Shown piece by piece: positions 8,825 through 18,723 of a stretch of 38,652 nt of DNA. Positions within the stretch are counted from its first letter, which is position 1; each line of letters starts with the position of its first letter. The notes beneath the pieces were generated by a model. That model was not told the origin of the DNA and made no database searches. It saw only the letters and a program-made list of their open reading frames with translations. The DNA is from Prochlorococcus sp. HOT208_60m_813L03 (GTDB taxonomy: Bacteria; Cyanobacteriota; Cyanobacteriia; PCC-6307; Cyanobiaceae): assembly GCA_002026145.1 (NCBI GenBank), contig MWOQ01000190.1:1-38652 (forward strand), given 5' to 3'. Position numbers and translations under genes: made by a program.

Positions 8825-9733
8825 TTAATCCTTTTTGTTAATAAAGATTTCTGATTTTTCTGTCTCTTTTTTATTAATATCACTGATAATATTATCACCT
8901 TGGTTTGTCTTTTGGGATATGACATTTTTACTTAGAGATGTTTTGTTTGCTCCAGTAGAGTTTTGATTCCCAATCAAATTTACGAGAAGTTCTTGCAACC
9001 TACTGCTGGTAATTGGTCTTTCAAGTTTCCCTTGATTTGCTAATGATAACGTACCAGTCTCTTCGGAAACAACAATACATATACACCTGTCAAATCTTTC
9101 TGTAATCCCTAATGCAGCTAAATGTCTTGTACCGTATCTGCTAATGCCTTGCCTCGAGAGAGGGAGAATTACACCCGCTGATATTATTTTGTTACCTTTC
9201 ACAAGAACTGCTCCATCATGTAACGGTGTGTCTGTTGCAAAAAGATTTATCAAAAGGTCCGTCGATAATTGTGCCTCAATATTTGTTCCTGAATATAAGA
9301 AATCTTCAGGCCTCAAATCACTCCCCAAATCCACAACGATTAAAGCGCCTCTTCTATTCTGAGAGAGTTTACCTGCAGTATCAACTAACTGAGTAATAGT
9401 GGTTGATGTTGCTCTAAATTCCTTTGGTGGATTACCAAGTAACACAGCTAACCTTCCAGTACCTAATAATTCCATTAATCTTCTTAGCTCTCCTTGCCAA
9501 AGTATTGCTAAGGAGAGAGAGCAAGCGAGTACAACAGCATCAATTAATTTTGAAGTTAGTGGAAGGTATGCATATCTTTGAATAAACCATGCGGATGATA
9601 CTAAAAACAAATATCCTCTTAGAAGCCATAATGTCCGTTGTTCTTTTACTCTAGAGAATAATAATAGTCCGAAACCAACAGCAAATAAGACATCTAATAA
9701 AAGCTTTAGATTTATAATCCCCCAGAAATTCAC
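8825..9733 (-). CDS. cdaA: Diadenylate cyclase CdaA (c-di-AMP synthase), RHL motif variant
   Basis: CdaA makes c-di-AMP from two ATP and is a membrane enzyme. Three hydrophobic segments lie at about residues 10-26, 37-52 and 62-80, followed by a linker helix and the DAC domain (about 105-240). The metal-binding motif DGA is at 173-175. The second motif, normally RHR in the block GTRHRAA, reads R203-H204-L205 here. The Leu codon is clear at 9119-9121. A low-complexity polar tail (about 255-302) follows the domain. It lies between lysA (28 nt upstream) and uppS (3 nt downstream), which ties it to cell-wall precursor supply. B. subtilis CdaA (also DacA) is about 273 residues. Confidence 0.92.
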   Translation of the reverse strand: MNFWGIINLKLLLDVLFAVGFGLLLFSRVKEQRTLWLLRGYLFLVSSAWFIQRYAYLPLTSKLIDAVVLACSLSLAILWQGELRRLMELLGTGRLAVLLGNPPKEFRATSTTITQLVDTAGKLSQNRRGALIVVDLGSDLRPEDFLYSGTNIEAQLSTDLLINLFATDTPLHDGAVLVKGNKIISAGVILPLSRQGISRYGTRHLAALGITERFDRCICIVVSEETGTLSLANQGKLERPITSSRLQELLVNLIGNQNSTGANKTSLSKNVISQKTNQGDNIISDINKKETEKSEIFINKKD

Positions 9734-9761
9734 ACTAAAAACAAAATTAATTTAAATGTAC

Positions 9762-11135
9762 CTAATTTTGTTTGATAAAGCGATCAGGTAATACGTCATA
9801 TTTTAAAAGATCTAATGGGCTTTCTCTTTTTTGAATAATTTCTGCCTCTCCATCTTTAACTAAGAGAGCAGCAGGTCTTGGAATTCTGTTGTAATTCGAA
9901 CTCATTGAATTATTATATGCACCAGTGCCAAAAACACATATAAGATCTCCCGTTTTACATTCTGCTAGTTCAATTTCTTTAAACAATACATCTCCTGATT
10001 CGCAATGCTTACCAGCAATAGTATATTTATTTTTGGAATTAATATTAAATGGATTACTTACCAAACATGCAGAATAATTTGATTGATATGTAATTGGTCT
10101 TGGATTATCACTCATACCACCATCTACAGATAAATATGTTCTGATACCAGGAATTTCTTTAAAAGCCCCAATTTTGTAAATGGTTATACCTGCCGTAGAT
10201 ACAATAGATCTACCAGGTTCGCACATTAATGTGGGAAAATCTAAGTTGTTTTTTTTACAAGCTTCAACAACGGAAAAAGAAATTGTTTTTACCCATTCAT
10301 CAATTGAAGGGGGATCATCACTTTCTGTATACCTGATACCTAAACCCCCACCAACATTTAATTCCTCAATATTATGACCAAATTTTTTGGCGTCTAAAAT
10401 AACCTTTACCATTATTTCTCCAAGATCCTTATGAGGGTCTAGTTCAAAAATCTGTGAACCAATATGAGCATGTAAACCTTTTAATTTTAGGTGCTTTGTA
10501 TTGCTGATTCTGTTAAATAGAGTATTTAAGTATTCTATTCCGAAACCAAATTTGCTATCAAATGATCCGGTTCTAATATATTCATGTGTATGGCATTCTA
10601 TCCCAGGAGTAAAGCGAATCATTATTTGTAGATCATGATTAAATGAATTTGAGATCTCATCTAATCTTTCTAAGTCGTAATCATTATCTACAATAACCTT
10701 AATATTATTTCTAACTGCGAATTCTAATTCTTTGTCTGATTTGTTGTTACCATGAAAAACAATTTTTTCATTTGGAACCCCTCCTTTAATAGCAGTTAAT
10801 AGTTCTCCTTCTGAAACAGCATCAAGTCCTAAACCTTCCGAGGAAACAAGACTACTCATAAAAATGGAACTATTTGCCTTAGAAGCATATATGGGCAAGG
10901 ATTTCCCTGGGTAATATTTTTCTAATGATTTTTTGTACGCTTTACAAGAATTTCTTAAAGTGATTTCATCCAAAATATAAAGAGGAGAATCATATTTTTT
11001 AATTAGTTCTTCAATAGAACATCCACCAACTGACAATTTCCCATCTCTACCAATGGATGTGGTAATGGGGATAATATTTCTGTTAGGACTTTCTAAGTCA
11101 ATTTTTTGTTTTAAAAAAGATTGTTTTTCTTCCAT
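9762..11135 (-). CDS. lysA: Diaminopimelate decarboxylase
   Basis: LysA decarboxylates meso-diaminopimelate to lysine. It is a PLP enzyme of the alanine-racemase fold. The PLP lysine is K86 in YASKAN. HIGSQI, the glycine loop GGGLGIRY, EPGRSIV and the C-terminal CESGDVLF (active-site Cys from the partner subunit) are all present. The 457-residue protein has the usual cyanobacterial N-terminal extension. It is the first gene of the run lysA-cdaA-uppS-bioB-trhO-unknown and is divergent from rimI over 87 bp. Confidence 0.97.
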   Translation of the reverse strand: MEEKQSFLKQKIDLESPNRNIIPITTSIGRDGKLSVGGCSIEELIKKYDSPLYILDEITLRNSCKAYKKSLEKYYPGKSLPIYASKANSSIFMSSLVSSEGLGLDAVSEGELLTAIKGGVPNEKIVFHGNNKSDKELEFAVRNNIKVIVDNDYDLERLDEISNSFNHDLQIMIRFTPGIECHTHEYIRTGSFDSKFGFGIEYLNTLFNRISNTKHLKLKGLHAHIGSQIFELDPHKDLGEIMVKVILDAKKFGHNIEELNVGGGLGIRYTESDDPPSIDEWVKTISFSVVEACKKNNLDFPTLMCEPGRSIVSTAGITIYKIGAFKEIPGIRTYLSVDGGMSDNPRPITYQSNYSACLVSNPFNINSKNKYTIAGKHCESGDVLFKEIELAECKTGDLICVFGTGAYNNSMSSNYNRIPRPAALLVKDGEAEIIQKRESPLDLLKYDVLPDRFIKQN

Positions 11136-11222
11136 GGGAGAACTTCAAATAAAGCTTTGCCAAAACTGTCATATTTTATAATGACTTTAGATTTGAACTT
11201 TCTAGATATAAATACATAATAA

Positions 11223-11663
11223 ATGATATCTATTAAACAAATTAACAAGAAAGATATTGATTTATGTTATGAATTAGATTCAAATACGATTTCTCTATGG
11301 AGTAAAGAACAATGGGCTAACGAATTCAAAAAAGATGGCACAAAAATCTTTGGGTTATTAATTAAAAATTTAGTCATTGGTATATGTGTTTTTCAAGTTG
11401 TTCTTGATGAAGCTCAAATAAATTATTTTGTTGTAAATAAAAAATTTAGAAAAAAGGGATTTGGATCTTATCTTATGAGCTATTTAATAAAGAAATGTCA
11501 AAAATTAAATTTAAAGAAATTACTATTAGAGGTTTCTCAGAGCAATGTTACTGCTGAAAGATTTTATAGTCGCTTTGATTTTTCTACTGTGGGAATAAGA
11601 AAAAATTATTATAAAGATGGTTCACATGCTCTTTTAAAAGAAAAAAATTTATCAACAAAATAA
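11223..11663 (+). CDS. rimI: Ribosomal protein alanine N-acetyltransferase (GNAT family)
   Basis: A single GNAT domain of 146 residues. The acetyl-CoA binding motif A is visible as YFVVNKKFRKKGFGSYLM (R/K-x-x-G-x-G). The following LLLEVSQSNVTAERFYSRFDF and GIRKNYY are the usual RimI C-terminal blocks, in which the N-A-x-x-F-Y segment is conserved. RimI acetylates the N-terminus of ribosomal protein S18. Related GNATs cannot be fully excluded, but the pattern is RimI-like. In many cyanobacteria rimI is next to lysA or clpC, as here. Confidence 0.85.
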   Translation: MISIKQINKKDIDLCYELDSNTISLWSKEQWANEFKKDGTKIFGLLIKNLVIGICVFQVVLDEAQINYFVVNKKFRKKGFGSYLMSYLIKKCQKLNLKKLLLEVSQSNVTAERFYSRFDFSTVGIRKNYYKDGSHALLKEKNLSTK

Positions 11664-11842
11664 TTTAAAAATTTAAATGTTCGGATAACCAGAATCCTTG
11701 AAATTACTATAATTTCTTGCTATATCACTAAAAAAGTTAAATTTAATTTGATAAATTATACTTTTGGGTATTCACAAAAGCTCATTCTGAACACAAAATT
11801 GACATATTACTGGTAGGTTATTAATAGGAATTAAACCTTCTA
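11664..11842 (+). promoter_or_regulatory. clpC upstream region with candidate promoter elements
   Basis: This 179-bp gap between rimI and clpC holds a TATAAT at 11708-11713 that could serve as a -10 box and give a leader of about 120 nt. A perfect TTGACA lies at 11799-11804, but the hexamer 17 nt further on (TAATAG) is a poor -10. No clear rho-independent terminator for rimI is visible. Promoter use is inferred only from motif similarity in very A+T-rich DNA. Confidence 0.3.
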
Positions 11843-14368
11843 ATGTTTGAAAGATTTACAGAAAAGGCTATAAAAGTCATTATGCTTGCTCAAGAAGAAG
11901 CTAGAAGACTTGGTCATAATTTTGTTGGAACAGAACAAATTCTTTTGGGGTTAATTGGAGAAGGAACTGGGGTCGCAGCGAAAGTACTTAAATCACTTGG
12001 AGTTAATTTAAAAGATTCAAGGATAGAGGTAGAAAAGATAATAGGTAGAGGTTCAGGGTTTGTAGCTGTAGAAATACCTTTTACTCCCAGAGCTAAAAGA
12101 GTTTTAGAACTATCTTTAGAAGAGGCTCGTCAACTTGGCCACAATTACATTGGTACGGAACATTTATTGTTGGGTTTAATAAGAGAAGGTGAAGGTGTGG
12201 CTGCAAGAGTTCTTGAAAATCTTAATATTGACCTTACAAAAGTTAGAACTCAAGTTATAAGGATGCTTGGTGAAACCGCCGAAGTTGGCACGGGGGCAAG
12301 TACGGCTAAGGGCAATTTAAAAACTGCTACTCTTGATGAATTCGGAACAAATTTAACAAAACTAGCAAGTGAATCAAAATTAGATCCAGTCGTTGGACGT
12401 CATTCAGAAATAGATCGTGTAGTTCAAATACTAGGTAGGAGGACAAAAAATAATCCTGTTCTTATTGGCGAGCCAGGTGTAGGTAAAACAGCTATCGCAG
12501 AAGGTCTAGCTCAAAGAATACAAACTGGGGATATTCCAGACATACTAGAAGATAAAAGAGTTTTGACTCTTGATATAGGTCTTTTGGTAGCAGGAACAAA
12601 ATATAGAGGTGAATTTGAAGAAAGGTTAAAAAAAATAATGGAAGAAATTAAATCAGCAGGTAATGTCATCCTTGTCATAGATGAAGTTCATACTTTAATT
12701 GGTGCTGGAGCTGCTGAAGGAGCTATAGATGCAGCAAATATACTTAAGCCAGCATTAGCTAGAGGGGAACTCCAATGTATTGGAGCAACAACCCTAGATG
12801 AATATAGAAAACATATCGAAAGAGATGCTGCTCTAGAAAGAAGATTCCAGCCTGTAATGGTAGGGGAGCCATCTATTGAAGATACAATCGAAATTTTAAA
12901 AGGTCTTAGAGAGCGTTACGAACAACATCATCGTCTAAAAATTACTGATGATGCGCTAGAGGCCGCCGCTCATTTAGGGGACCGTTACATATCTGACAGA
13001 TTTTTACCTGATAAGGCTATTGACCTAATCGACGAGGCAGGAAGTAGAGTACGTTTAATAAACTCTAAACTTCCACCTGAAGCAAAACAAATAGATAGAG
13101 AACTAAGACAAGTCCAAAAACAGAAGGAAGAATCTGTAAGAGACCAAAATTTCGATCAAGCTGGCCAATTACGTGAAAAAGAGATGGAATTGTCTGCAAA
13201 AATTAAAGAGGTTTTGGATAATAAAAAAGAATCTACAGCTGGAGATCAATCTGATGCCGATAATTCTATAAAAAGTGATTCAAAACTTTTACAAAGCCCC
13301 CTTGTTAGTGAAGAGGATGTAGCTCATATTGTGGCTTCATGGACAGGTGTTCCTGTTCAAAAATTAACAGAAACTGAATCAGTGAAGCTGCTTAATATGG
13401 AGGAAACACTTCACCAAAGGCTAATAGGACAAGATGAAGCTGTAAAGGCTGTCTCAAGAGCCATAAGAAGAGCAAGAGTTGGATTAAAAAATCCTAATAG
13501 ACCCATAGCAAGTTTTATCTTTTCTGGACCTACTGGTGTTGGTAAAACTGAATTGACTAAATCTTTGGCTTCATATTTCTTTGGTAGTGAAGAAGCAATG
13601 ATTAGATTAGATATGTCAGAATTTATGGAAAGACATACAGTTAGTAAACTTATAGGTTCGCCTCCTGGTTATGTTGGTTTTAATGAAGGTGGTCAGCTTA
13701 CAGAAGCTGTTAGAAGACGTCCTTATACCGTCGTTTTATTTGATGAAGTTGAAAAGGCGCATCCAGATGTTTTCAACTTATTATTGCAACTACTTGAAGA
13801 CGGAAGATTAACTGACTCCAAAGGTAGAACTGTAGATTTTAAAAATACATTGTTAATAATGACCTCTAATATCGGTTCAAAAGTAATCGAGAAAGGTGGT
13901 GGCGGACTAGGATTCGAATTCTCAGGTGATTCAGTTGAAGATAGCCAATATAACAGAATTAAATCACTAGTTAATGAAGAACTTAAGCAATACTTTAGGC
14001 CTGAATTTTTAAATAGGCTTGATGAAATAATTGTATTCAGACAATTAACTAAAAACGAAGTTAAAGAAATTGCTGAAATAATGTTGCAAGAAGTTTTTGT
14101 CCGACTACAGGATAAAGGTATTAAATTAAATGTCACTGATGCTTTCAAAGAAAGACTTGTTGAAGAAGGTTACAACCCTTCATACGGAGCGAGACCTTTG
14201 AGAAGGGCAGTTATGCGTTTATTAGAAGATAGTTTGGCTGAAGAAGTTCTTTCCGGGAGAATAAAAGATGGAGATAATGCTTTAGTTGATATTGATGATA
14301 ATAAAAAAGTTACAATAAATATTTCTTCTGAAGAATCTTCTCAAGAGTTAGCAGGTGCTAACTTCTAA
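11843..14368 (+). CDS. clpC: ATP-dependent Clp protease ATPase subunit ClpC
   Basis: HSP100 unfoldase that feeds substrates to ClpP. The sequence shows a double N-terminal Clp repeat (about residues 1-145; [18 protein letters not shown] is echoed by [18 protein letters not shown]), a first AAA+ domain with Walker [10 protein letters not shown] at 209-217, a UVR-type coiled region (about 413-455), and a second AAA+ domain with Walker [10 protein letters not shown] at 562-570. LGF at 689-691 in the Gly-rich loop is the ClpP-binding tripeptide (IGF/VGF/LGF class). The 841 residues match cyanobacterial and plastid ClpC, which are essential and take part in quality control and in degrading photosynthetic and regulatory proteins. 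Two metabolic genes follow with 15 nt and overlapping spacing. Confidence 0.98.
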   Translation: MFERFTEKAIKVIMLAQEEARRLGHNFVGTEQILLGLIGEGTGVAAKVLKSLGVNLKDSRIEVEKIIGRGSGFVAVEIPFTPRAKRVLELSLEEARQLGHNYIGTEHLLLGLIREGEGVAARVLENLNIDLTKVRTQVIRMLGETAEVGTGASTAKGNLKTATLDEFGTNLTKLASESKLDPVVGRHSEIDRVVQILGRRTKNNPVLIGEPGVGKTAIAEGLAQRIQTGDIPDILEDKRVLTLDIGLLVAGTKYRGEFEERLKKIMEEIKSAGNVILVIDEVHTLIGAGAAEGAIDAANILKPALARGELQCIGATTLDEYRKHIERDAALERRFQPVMVGEPSIEDTIEILKGLRERYEQHHRLKITDDALEAAAHLGDRYISDRFLPDKAIDLIDEAGSRVRLINSKLPPEAKQIDRELRQVQKQKEESVRDQNFDQAGQLREKEMELSAKIKEVLDNKKESTAGDQSDADNSIKSDSKLLQSPLVSEEDVAHIVASWTGVPVQKLTETESVKLLNMEETLHQRLIGQDEAVKAVSRAIRRARVGLKNPNRPIASFIFSGPTGVGKTELTKSLASYFFGSEEAMIRLDMSEFMERHTVSKLIGSPPGYVGFNEGGQLTEAVRRRPYTVVLFDEVEKAHPDVFNLLLQLLEDGRLTDSKGRTVDFKNTLLIMTSNIGSKVIEKGGGGLGFEFSGDSVEDSQYNRIKSLVNEELKQYFRPEFLNRLDEIIVFRQLTKNEVKEIAEIMLQEVFVRLQDKGIKLNVTDAFKERLVEEGYNPSYGARPLRRAVMRLLEDSLAEEVLSGRIKDGDNALVDIDDNKKVTINISSEESSQELAGANF

Positions 14369-14383
14369 TCCTTCAAAGTAAAT

Positions 14384-15475
14384 ATGCAGTCTATCTCTCC
14401 AGAAACTATATACAGGGGAAATTCTGCTTGGGAAAAATCTTTACCTCAAATAACTAAATTAACTAAAAGTCCATTAATTCTAGGTAGAGGGATTCAAACG
14501 AACAAATTAAGAAATAATATTTTTAATGATTTAAAAAATCTAAAACTTAATGTAAATTTTGCTAATTTAAAATTCGATTGTTGTTACGAAGATATTTCAA
14601 GAGTTAAGAATATTATTTCAGATAATAATAATGATTGTGTTATCGCAGCTGGAGGTGGCAAAGTTCTAGACTCTGGAAAATATATAGCCGATTCTCTTAA
14701 TATCCCTTGTATTACAGTTCCCCTTAGCGCCTCTACATGTGCTGGTTGGACAGCCTTATCGAATATTTATACAAAGGATGGTCAATTTATAAAAGATGTT
14801 GCATTAGGATCTTGTCCGAAAATACTAGTTTTTGATCATAAATTTATCCAAACAGCTCCATCAAGAACACTTGCAAGTGGCATAGCAGATGCCTTGGCAA
14901 AATGGTACGAATCCTCAATAACAAGTTCAAAAATAGATGACGGTCTTGTTCAACAAGCAATTCAGATATCAAGAGTTTTAAGAGATCAACTATTAATAGA
15001 TGGAGGAAAAGCATTTAAGGTTCAATTTGAAAATAATCCATCTTGGCAAAATACTGTAGAAGCATGTGGACTTACAGCAGGATTAGTTGGCGGTATTGGT
15101 GGAGAAAAATGTAGGACTGCAGCAGCACATGCTATTCATAATGCAATTACTCAGATAATCACCCCTAATAAATTCCTACATGGTGAGATTGTTGGGGTTG
15201 GTTTATTATTGCAATTAAGAATCGAGAAAATGAAAAATAATAATAAATTAGCTGATCAATTAATTAAACAATTATTTGTACTTATGAAAGAATTGAATTT
15301 GCCAACTACTATCGGACAACTTGGAATAAATGTTTTTGAAAATAATAATCTAGAGAAAATTGCTGATTTTACTTGTCGAGATAAATCTGAGATTCACTTT
15401 TTGCCTTTTGAAATTAATAAACGAGACATAATAGAGGTTATTTCAAATTTTGAACAACAAAAAATTAAAACATAA
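14384..15475 (+). CDS. gldA: Iron-containing alcohol / glycerol dehydrogenase family protein
   Basis: A family III polyol dehydrogenase. The NAD-binding glycine stretch AAGGGKVLD is at residues 88-96, followed by VPLSASTCAGWTALSNIY. Metal-ligand candidates are D169 (in SGIADALAKWYE), H249/H252 (AAAHAIHNA) and H266 (FLHGEIVGVG), which matches the Asp-His-His set of glycerol dehydrogenases. The length of 363 residues fits. True substrate is unknown: glycerol dehydrogenase is the nearest named member, but cyanobacterial homologues are poorly characterised. It begins 15 nt after clpC. The last 26 nt overlap the following gene if that gene uses its first TTG. Confidence 0.85.
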   Translation: MQSISPETIYRGNSAWEKSLPQITKLTKSPLILGRGIQTNKLRNNIFNDLKNLKLNVNFANLKFDCCYEDISRVKNIISDNNNDCVIAAGGGKVLDSGKYIADSLNIPCITVPLSASTCAGWTALSNIYTKDGQFIKDVALGSCPKILVFDHKFIQTAPSRTLASGIADALAKWYESSITSSKIDDGLVQQAIQISRVLRDQLLIDGGKAFKVQFENNPSWQNTVEACGLTAGLVGGIGGEKCRTAAAHAIHNAITQIITPNKFLHGEIVGVGLLLQLRIEKMKNNNKLADQLIKQLFVLMKELNLPTTIGQLGINVFENNNLEKIADFTCRDKSEIHFLPFEINKRDIIEVISNFEQQKIKT

Positions 15476-16382
15476 ATATTTTTTGACTAAAAACAATTTT
15501 GAACAATTAAGTGATTTAAATGCAGAATTTTTTGAAAGTGCCAAATTGTCTCTATTAGATCCTTTAGGTTTTTATTTGGCAAATGATGTTAAGTGGATAA
15601 AACTCAACCAAAATTGGAACTCCTTAAAATTCCCAGTAGTTATTGGAGGAAAAGGTCAACCTATACTTCTTCTTCATGGATTTGATAGTAGTTTTTTAGA
15701 ATTCAGAAGAATATATAAATCACTAAAAAGAAATTTTCAAGTTATCGTTCCTGATCTTCTGGGATTTGGTTTTAGTCCCAGGTGCGCAACAAATGAATAC
15801 AATTCCTCGAAAATAATTTCGCATTTAATTGATCTCCTTAAGACATTAAAAATAACAAAGAATCTAAAAATTATAGGTGCCTCTATGGGAGGCTCAACAG
15901 CTTTAAAACTTTCTTATGAAATTCCTGATTCTATTGAAAAAATTATCCTTTTGTCCCCCGCCGGATTGTTTGGAGAACCTAAGAGTGTCCCTTTTCCTCT
16001 TAACCAAATTGGGGCCTCATTTCTTGGATTGCCTCAAGTTAGAAAAAGTCTTTGTAGGCAAGCATTTGCTTTCCCAGATGAATGCGTTGGTAAGATGGAA
16101 GAGCAAATTGCTTCAATTCATTTAGGTTGTAAAGGATGGAGGAATTCACTTGCATCATTTGCAAAAAGTGGTGGGTTTGCAGGGACTCAAAAATACATCC
16201 AAAATATTCCAATTAAAACATTATGTGGAGAAAATGATCGAATTCTTGGAAAAAAAGAGCTTAAAAAAATAGGAAATATTAAAAAATTAAATTTTGTAGG
16301 GTTAAAAAATTGTGGTCATCTTCCGCATATAGATCTTCCGTCATTATCTAGTAAGATTATCCAAGATTATTTTTTGGAATAA
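15450..16382 (+). CDS. Alpha/beta hydrolase fold protein, probable non-ATG start
   Basis: The fold is clear: oxyanion loop LLLHGFDSS (about residues 73-81), VPDLLGFGFSPR, nucleophile elbow GASMGG with S145, an Asp in LCGENDRIL, and the catalytic His in NCGHLPHIDLP near the C-terminus. The substrate is unknown. Similar cyanobacterial proteins are annotated only as hydrolase or esterase. There is no ATG in frame before the nucleophile region, so the start is TTG 15450 (26 nt inside the preceding gene) or TTG 15483 (just after its stop). The second would remove 11 residues without touching the fold. Coordinates use the longer form. The gene is convergent with cdsA. Confidence 0.85.
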   Translation: MNNKKLKHKYFLTKNNFEQLSDLNAEFFESAKLSLLDPLGFYLANDVKWIKLNQNWNSLKFPVVIGGKGQPILLLHGFDSSFLEFRRIYKSLKRNFQVIVPDLLGFGFSPRCATNEYNSSKIISHLIDLLKTLKITKNLKIIGASMGGSTALKLSYEIPDSIEKIILLSPAGLFGEPKSVPFPLNQIGASFLGLPQVRKSLCRQAFAFPDECVGKMEEQIASIHLGCKGWRNSLASFAKSGGFAGTQKYIQNIPIKTLCGENDRILGKKELKKIGNIKKLNFVGLKNCGHLPHIDLPSLSSKIIQDYFLE

Positions 16383-16394
16383 AAGATTTCTTAA

Positions 16395-17252
16395 TTAATT
16401 TAGATATTTGAGAATTATAAAAATATAATACAAAACAGATGGAGTAAAGATGTAACTGTCAATTCTGTCAAGAATCCCTCCATGTCCCGGTAAAAAAGTT
16501 CCAGAATCTTTTATTTTTGCATCTCTCTTCATCATTGATTCAATTAAATCTCCAACTAATGCCATAAGAGAAATTGAAATTCCATATATTATTCCTACAA
16601 GTAATGGATTTTCCCAATTCAATAAAAATGCGAAAATTATTGCTAGTAAAGTTGAACAGGATATTCCTCCAATTAAACCTTCTATAGTTTTGCTCGGAGA
16701 TATCGGAGATAGAGATGTTTTACCAAATGACTTCCCAATGAAATAAGAACCAATATCACTAGCTACAATTAAAAGGCAAGAAGTTAAAGTTAAATGCAGA
16801 CCTGTAGTATTTGATAAGTTCTCAAATGACATAAAATCCTGATTTGAAGTTATTATCACTGAATCTAATCCCCTTAACTTAATCCAGTAACTTGGTAAAA
16901 AACCTAAATAGAATAATCCAAAAATAGAGGCTGCAATATCTGAAATTGTCCCAGGTTTTGGTTGCAAAAGTAACCAAGTACATATCCCAACTGAACAGAT
17001 TGGCAAAATTGAATTTGAAATTTCTCCTTCAAGCAAACCAATAGTCTCAAGATAAGTAGAAACTATAATAATAAAGGATGAAAATAATGTGGTTTTTGTA
17101 GCTGGTCTTATTCCTTTAAATTCTGCCATTCTAAAAAATTCTAATAATGCTAGATATGTAAGCAAAGTAGTTGCCAATGTAAAAAACCATCCCCCCATCA
17201 AAACAACAATTAAACCAAAAATTCCTATAAGTAACCCGCTTCTTAATCTCAT
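16395..17252 (-). CDS. cdsA: Phosphatidate cytidylyltransferase (CDP-diglyceride synthase)
   Basis: An integral membrane enzyme that makes CDP-diacylglycerol from CTP and phosphatidic acid, feeding phosphatidylglycerol synthesis (PG is essential for cyanobacterial photosystems). Seven or so hydrophobic segments are visible. The family signature runs through SPSKTIEGLIGG and the C-terminal GDLIESMMKRDAKIKDSG, then LPGHGGILDRIDS. The length of 285 residues is normal. It starts 9 nt after the decarboxylase gene, so the two appear to be one operon. Confidence 0.96.
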   Translation of the reverse strand: MRLRSGLLIGIFGLIVVLMGGWFFTLATTLLTYLALLEFFRMAEFKGIRPATKTTLFSSFIIIVSTYLETIGLLEGEISNSILPICSVGICTWLLLQPKPGTISDIAASIFGLFYLGFLPSYWIKLRGLDSVIITSNQDFMSFENLSNTTGLHLTLTSCLLIVASDIGSYFIGKSFGKTSLSPISPSKTIEGLIGGISCSTLLAIIFAFLLNWENPLLVGIIYGISISLMALVGDLIESMMKRDAKIKDSGTFLPGHGGILDRIDSYIFTPSVLYYIFIILKYLN

Positions 17253-17261
17253 ATGAAATTG

Positions 17262-18659
17262 CTATGTTTCTAAGACTCTTATATTAAAATTTACCAGATC
17301 CTTGTTGCATAAACTTTGATTATTTATCCAATTAAACCTATCTATATCAATTTTTTCGCCAGGAACTAGTAGAGGTATCCCAGGAGGATAAGGGCAAATA
17401 ATATCTCCAGATATTTTATTTAGTGATTGTGAGAAAGGAATACTCAGACTCTTACTTCTCCAAGCAATTCCAATTTCGATTTCGGGAGCTTGAACTAATT
17501 TAAAAGGCGATCTAAGCACTTCTAAACTTTTTGATTTTTTGGAATTTAATAGTAATTTTTTCCATAACTTTTCAAATAAATTAAGAAAATCTTTTTGATT
17601 TCCAAATCCTAAGCAAAAAGTGAGAGACATCATTTCTGGTAATTCTGCAATAAGTCCATTTCTATAAAAAAAATTATCAGCAGTAAAACCATCAATCCCA
17701 GCCTTAGAGGTATTTACCACAATTTTTAAGGGGTCTTGAGTTTCTATGAGAGGAATATTTTTTTGAATTAATTTTTTATAAATACTTTTTGCCTCTAAAA
17801 TTCTTTTTTGATATTTTGATAAACTTTTTTTGTTAAGCCAGTCCCTTATAGACTCTTCACAAGAAGATAGTAATAAGGAACTTGGACTAGTGGTTTGCAG
17901 CAAATTAATACTTTTGATTAATTTATGTTCATTTATTAAATTCCCTTTGTACCAAAGTATCGCCGTTTGAGTTAATCCATTGAGAGACTTATGCAATGAA
18001 TTAACCACTAAATCAGCGTTTGATGATAAGGCCGGTTTTGGTAAATTAAGATTTTCACAAAAAAGGAAATATGAACCATGGGCTTCATCAACTAAAACAG
18101 GTAAATTTTTTTGATGACAACAATCTATTAAAGGCTCTAAATCTCCGGCATAACCATGATAAGAGGGGTTTACAAGAATAACCCCTGCAATTTTATTCTC
18201 ATCAAAATTTAATTTTTTAAATACATTTTCCAACCAAATTTTTGTAATTGGTTTGTAATGACCCGTTATAGTTGAAAATTCTAAGTCAAAAAATATTGGA
18301 TTTATATTCTGCATCGCACAGATTTTTATGACACTTATATGAACATTTCTAGGCATCAGGATATTTTCGCCTGGATTTGCCATTGCAATTACTGCTGATT
18401 GTATTAATCCGGAAGCTCCATTAACTCCAAAAAAACATCCTTTAGCCCCAAATTTGTCGGATAATTCTCTTTGAGATTTAGCAATTAATCCGCTTTGGGA
18501 AAGTGGGGAGCCTATTTCTGGTAGTTCGGGCAAGTCCCAATACCCAGGTGGATTTTTTAACAACTTCACTAATTTCTTTGGTAAAGCTGCCCCTCTGTTA
18601 TGAGCGGGAAAGAATAAAGACTTTAAAAACTTTTTAGTTAGAAAAGATGAAATTCTCAT
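17262..18659 (-). CDS. Orn/Lys/Arg decarboxylase family PLP enzyme
   Basis: The fold type I PLP domain is marked by FFGVNGASGLIQSA (phosphate loop, about residues 76-89), LVDEAHGSYF with D191 and H194, and the PLP lysine K224 in SLHKSLNGLTQ. The C-terminal PYPPGIPLLVPGE is also a family hallmark. At 465 residues it belongs to the short, wing-less class typified by B. subtilis YaaO/SpeA rather than the 700-residue inducible E. coli enzymes. Substrate (arginine, lysine or ornithine) cannot be decided from these motifs. It is first in a two-gene run with cdsA and is divergent from the UbiB-family gene over 64 bp. Confidence 0.9.
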   Translation of the reverse strand: MRISSFLTKKFLKSLFFPAHNRGAALPKKLVKLLKNPPGYWDLPELPEIGSPLSQSGLIAKSQRELSDKFGAKGCFFGVNGASGLIQSAVIAMANPGENILMPRNVHISVIKICAMQNINPIFFDLEFSTITGHYKPITKIWLENVFKKLNFDENKIAGVILVNPSYHGYAGDLEPLIDCCHQKNLPVLVDEAHGSYFLFCENLNLPKPALSSNADLVVNSLHKSLNGLTQTAILWYKGNLINEHKLIKSINLLQTTSPSSLLLSSCEESIRDWLNKKSLSKYQKRILEAKSIYKKLIQKNIPLIETQDPLKIVVNTSKAGIDGFTADNFFYRNGLIAELPEMMSLTFCLGFGNQKDFLNLFEKLWKKLLLNSKKSKSLEVLRSPFKLVQAPEIEIGIAWRSKSLSIPFSQSLNKISGDIICPYPPGIPLLVPGEKIDIDRFNWINNQSLCNKDLVNFNIRVLET

Positions 18660-18723
18660 AAAGTATTATTGACATATATAGAATGTTCTACATGGTAATC
18701 TTTTTTGATATTTTTTAACTTTA

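Noticed and set aside
13723..14148. 141-codon antisense frame inside clpC
   Set aside because: It is antisense to a highly conserved AAA+ domain and is Ser/Leu/Pro-rich as expected of a shadow frame. There is no promoter or SD.
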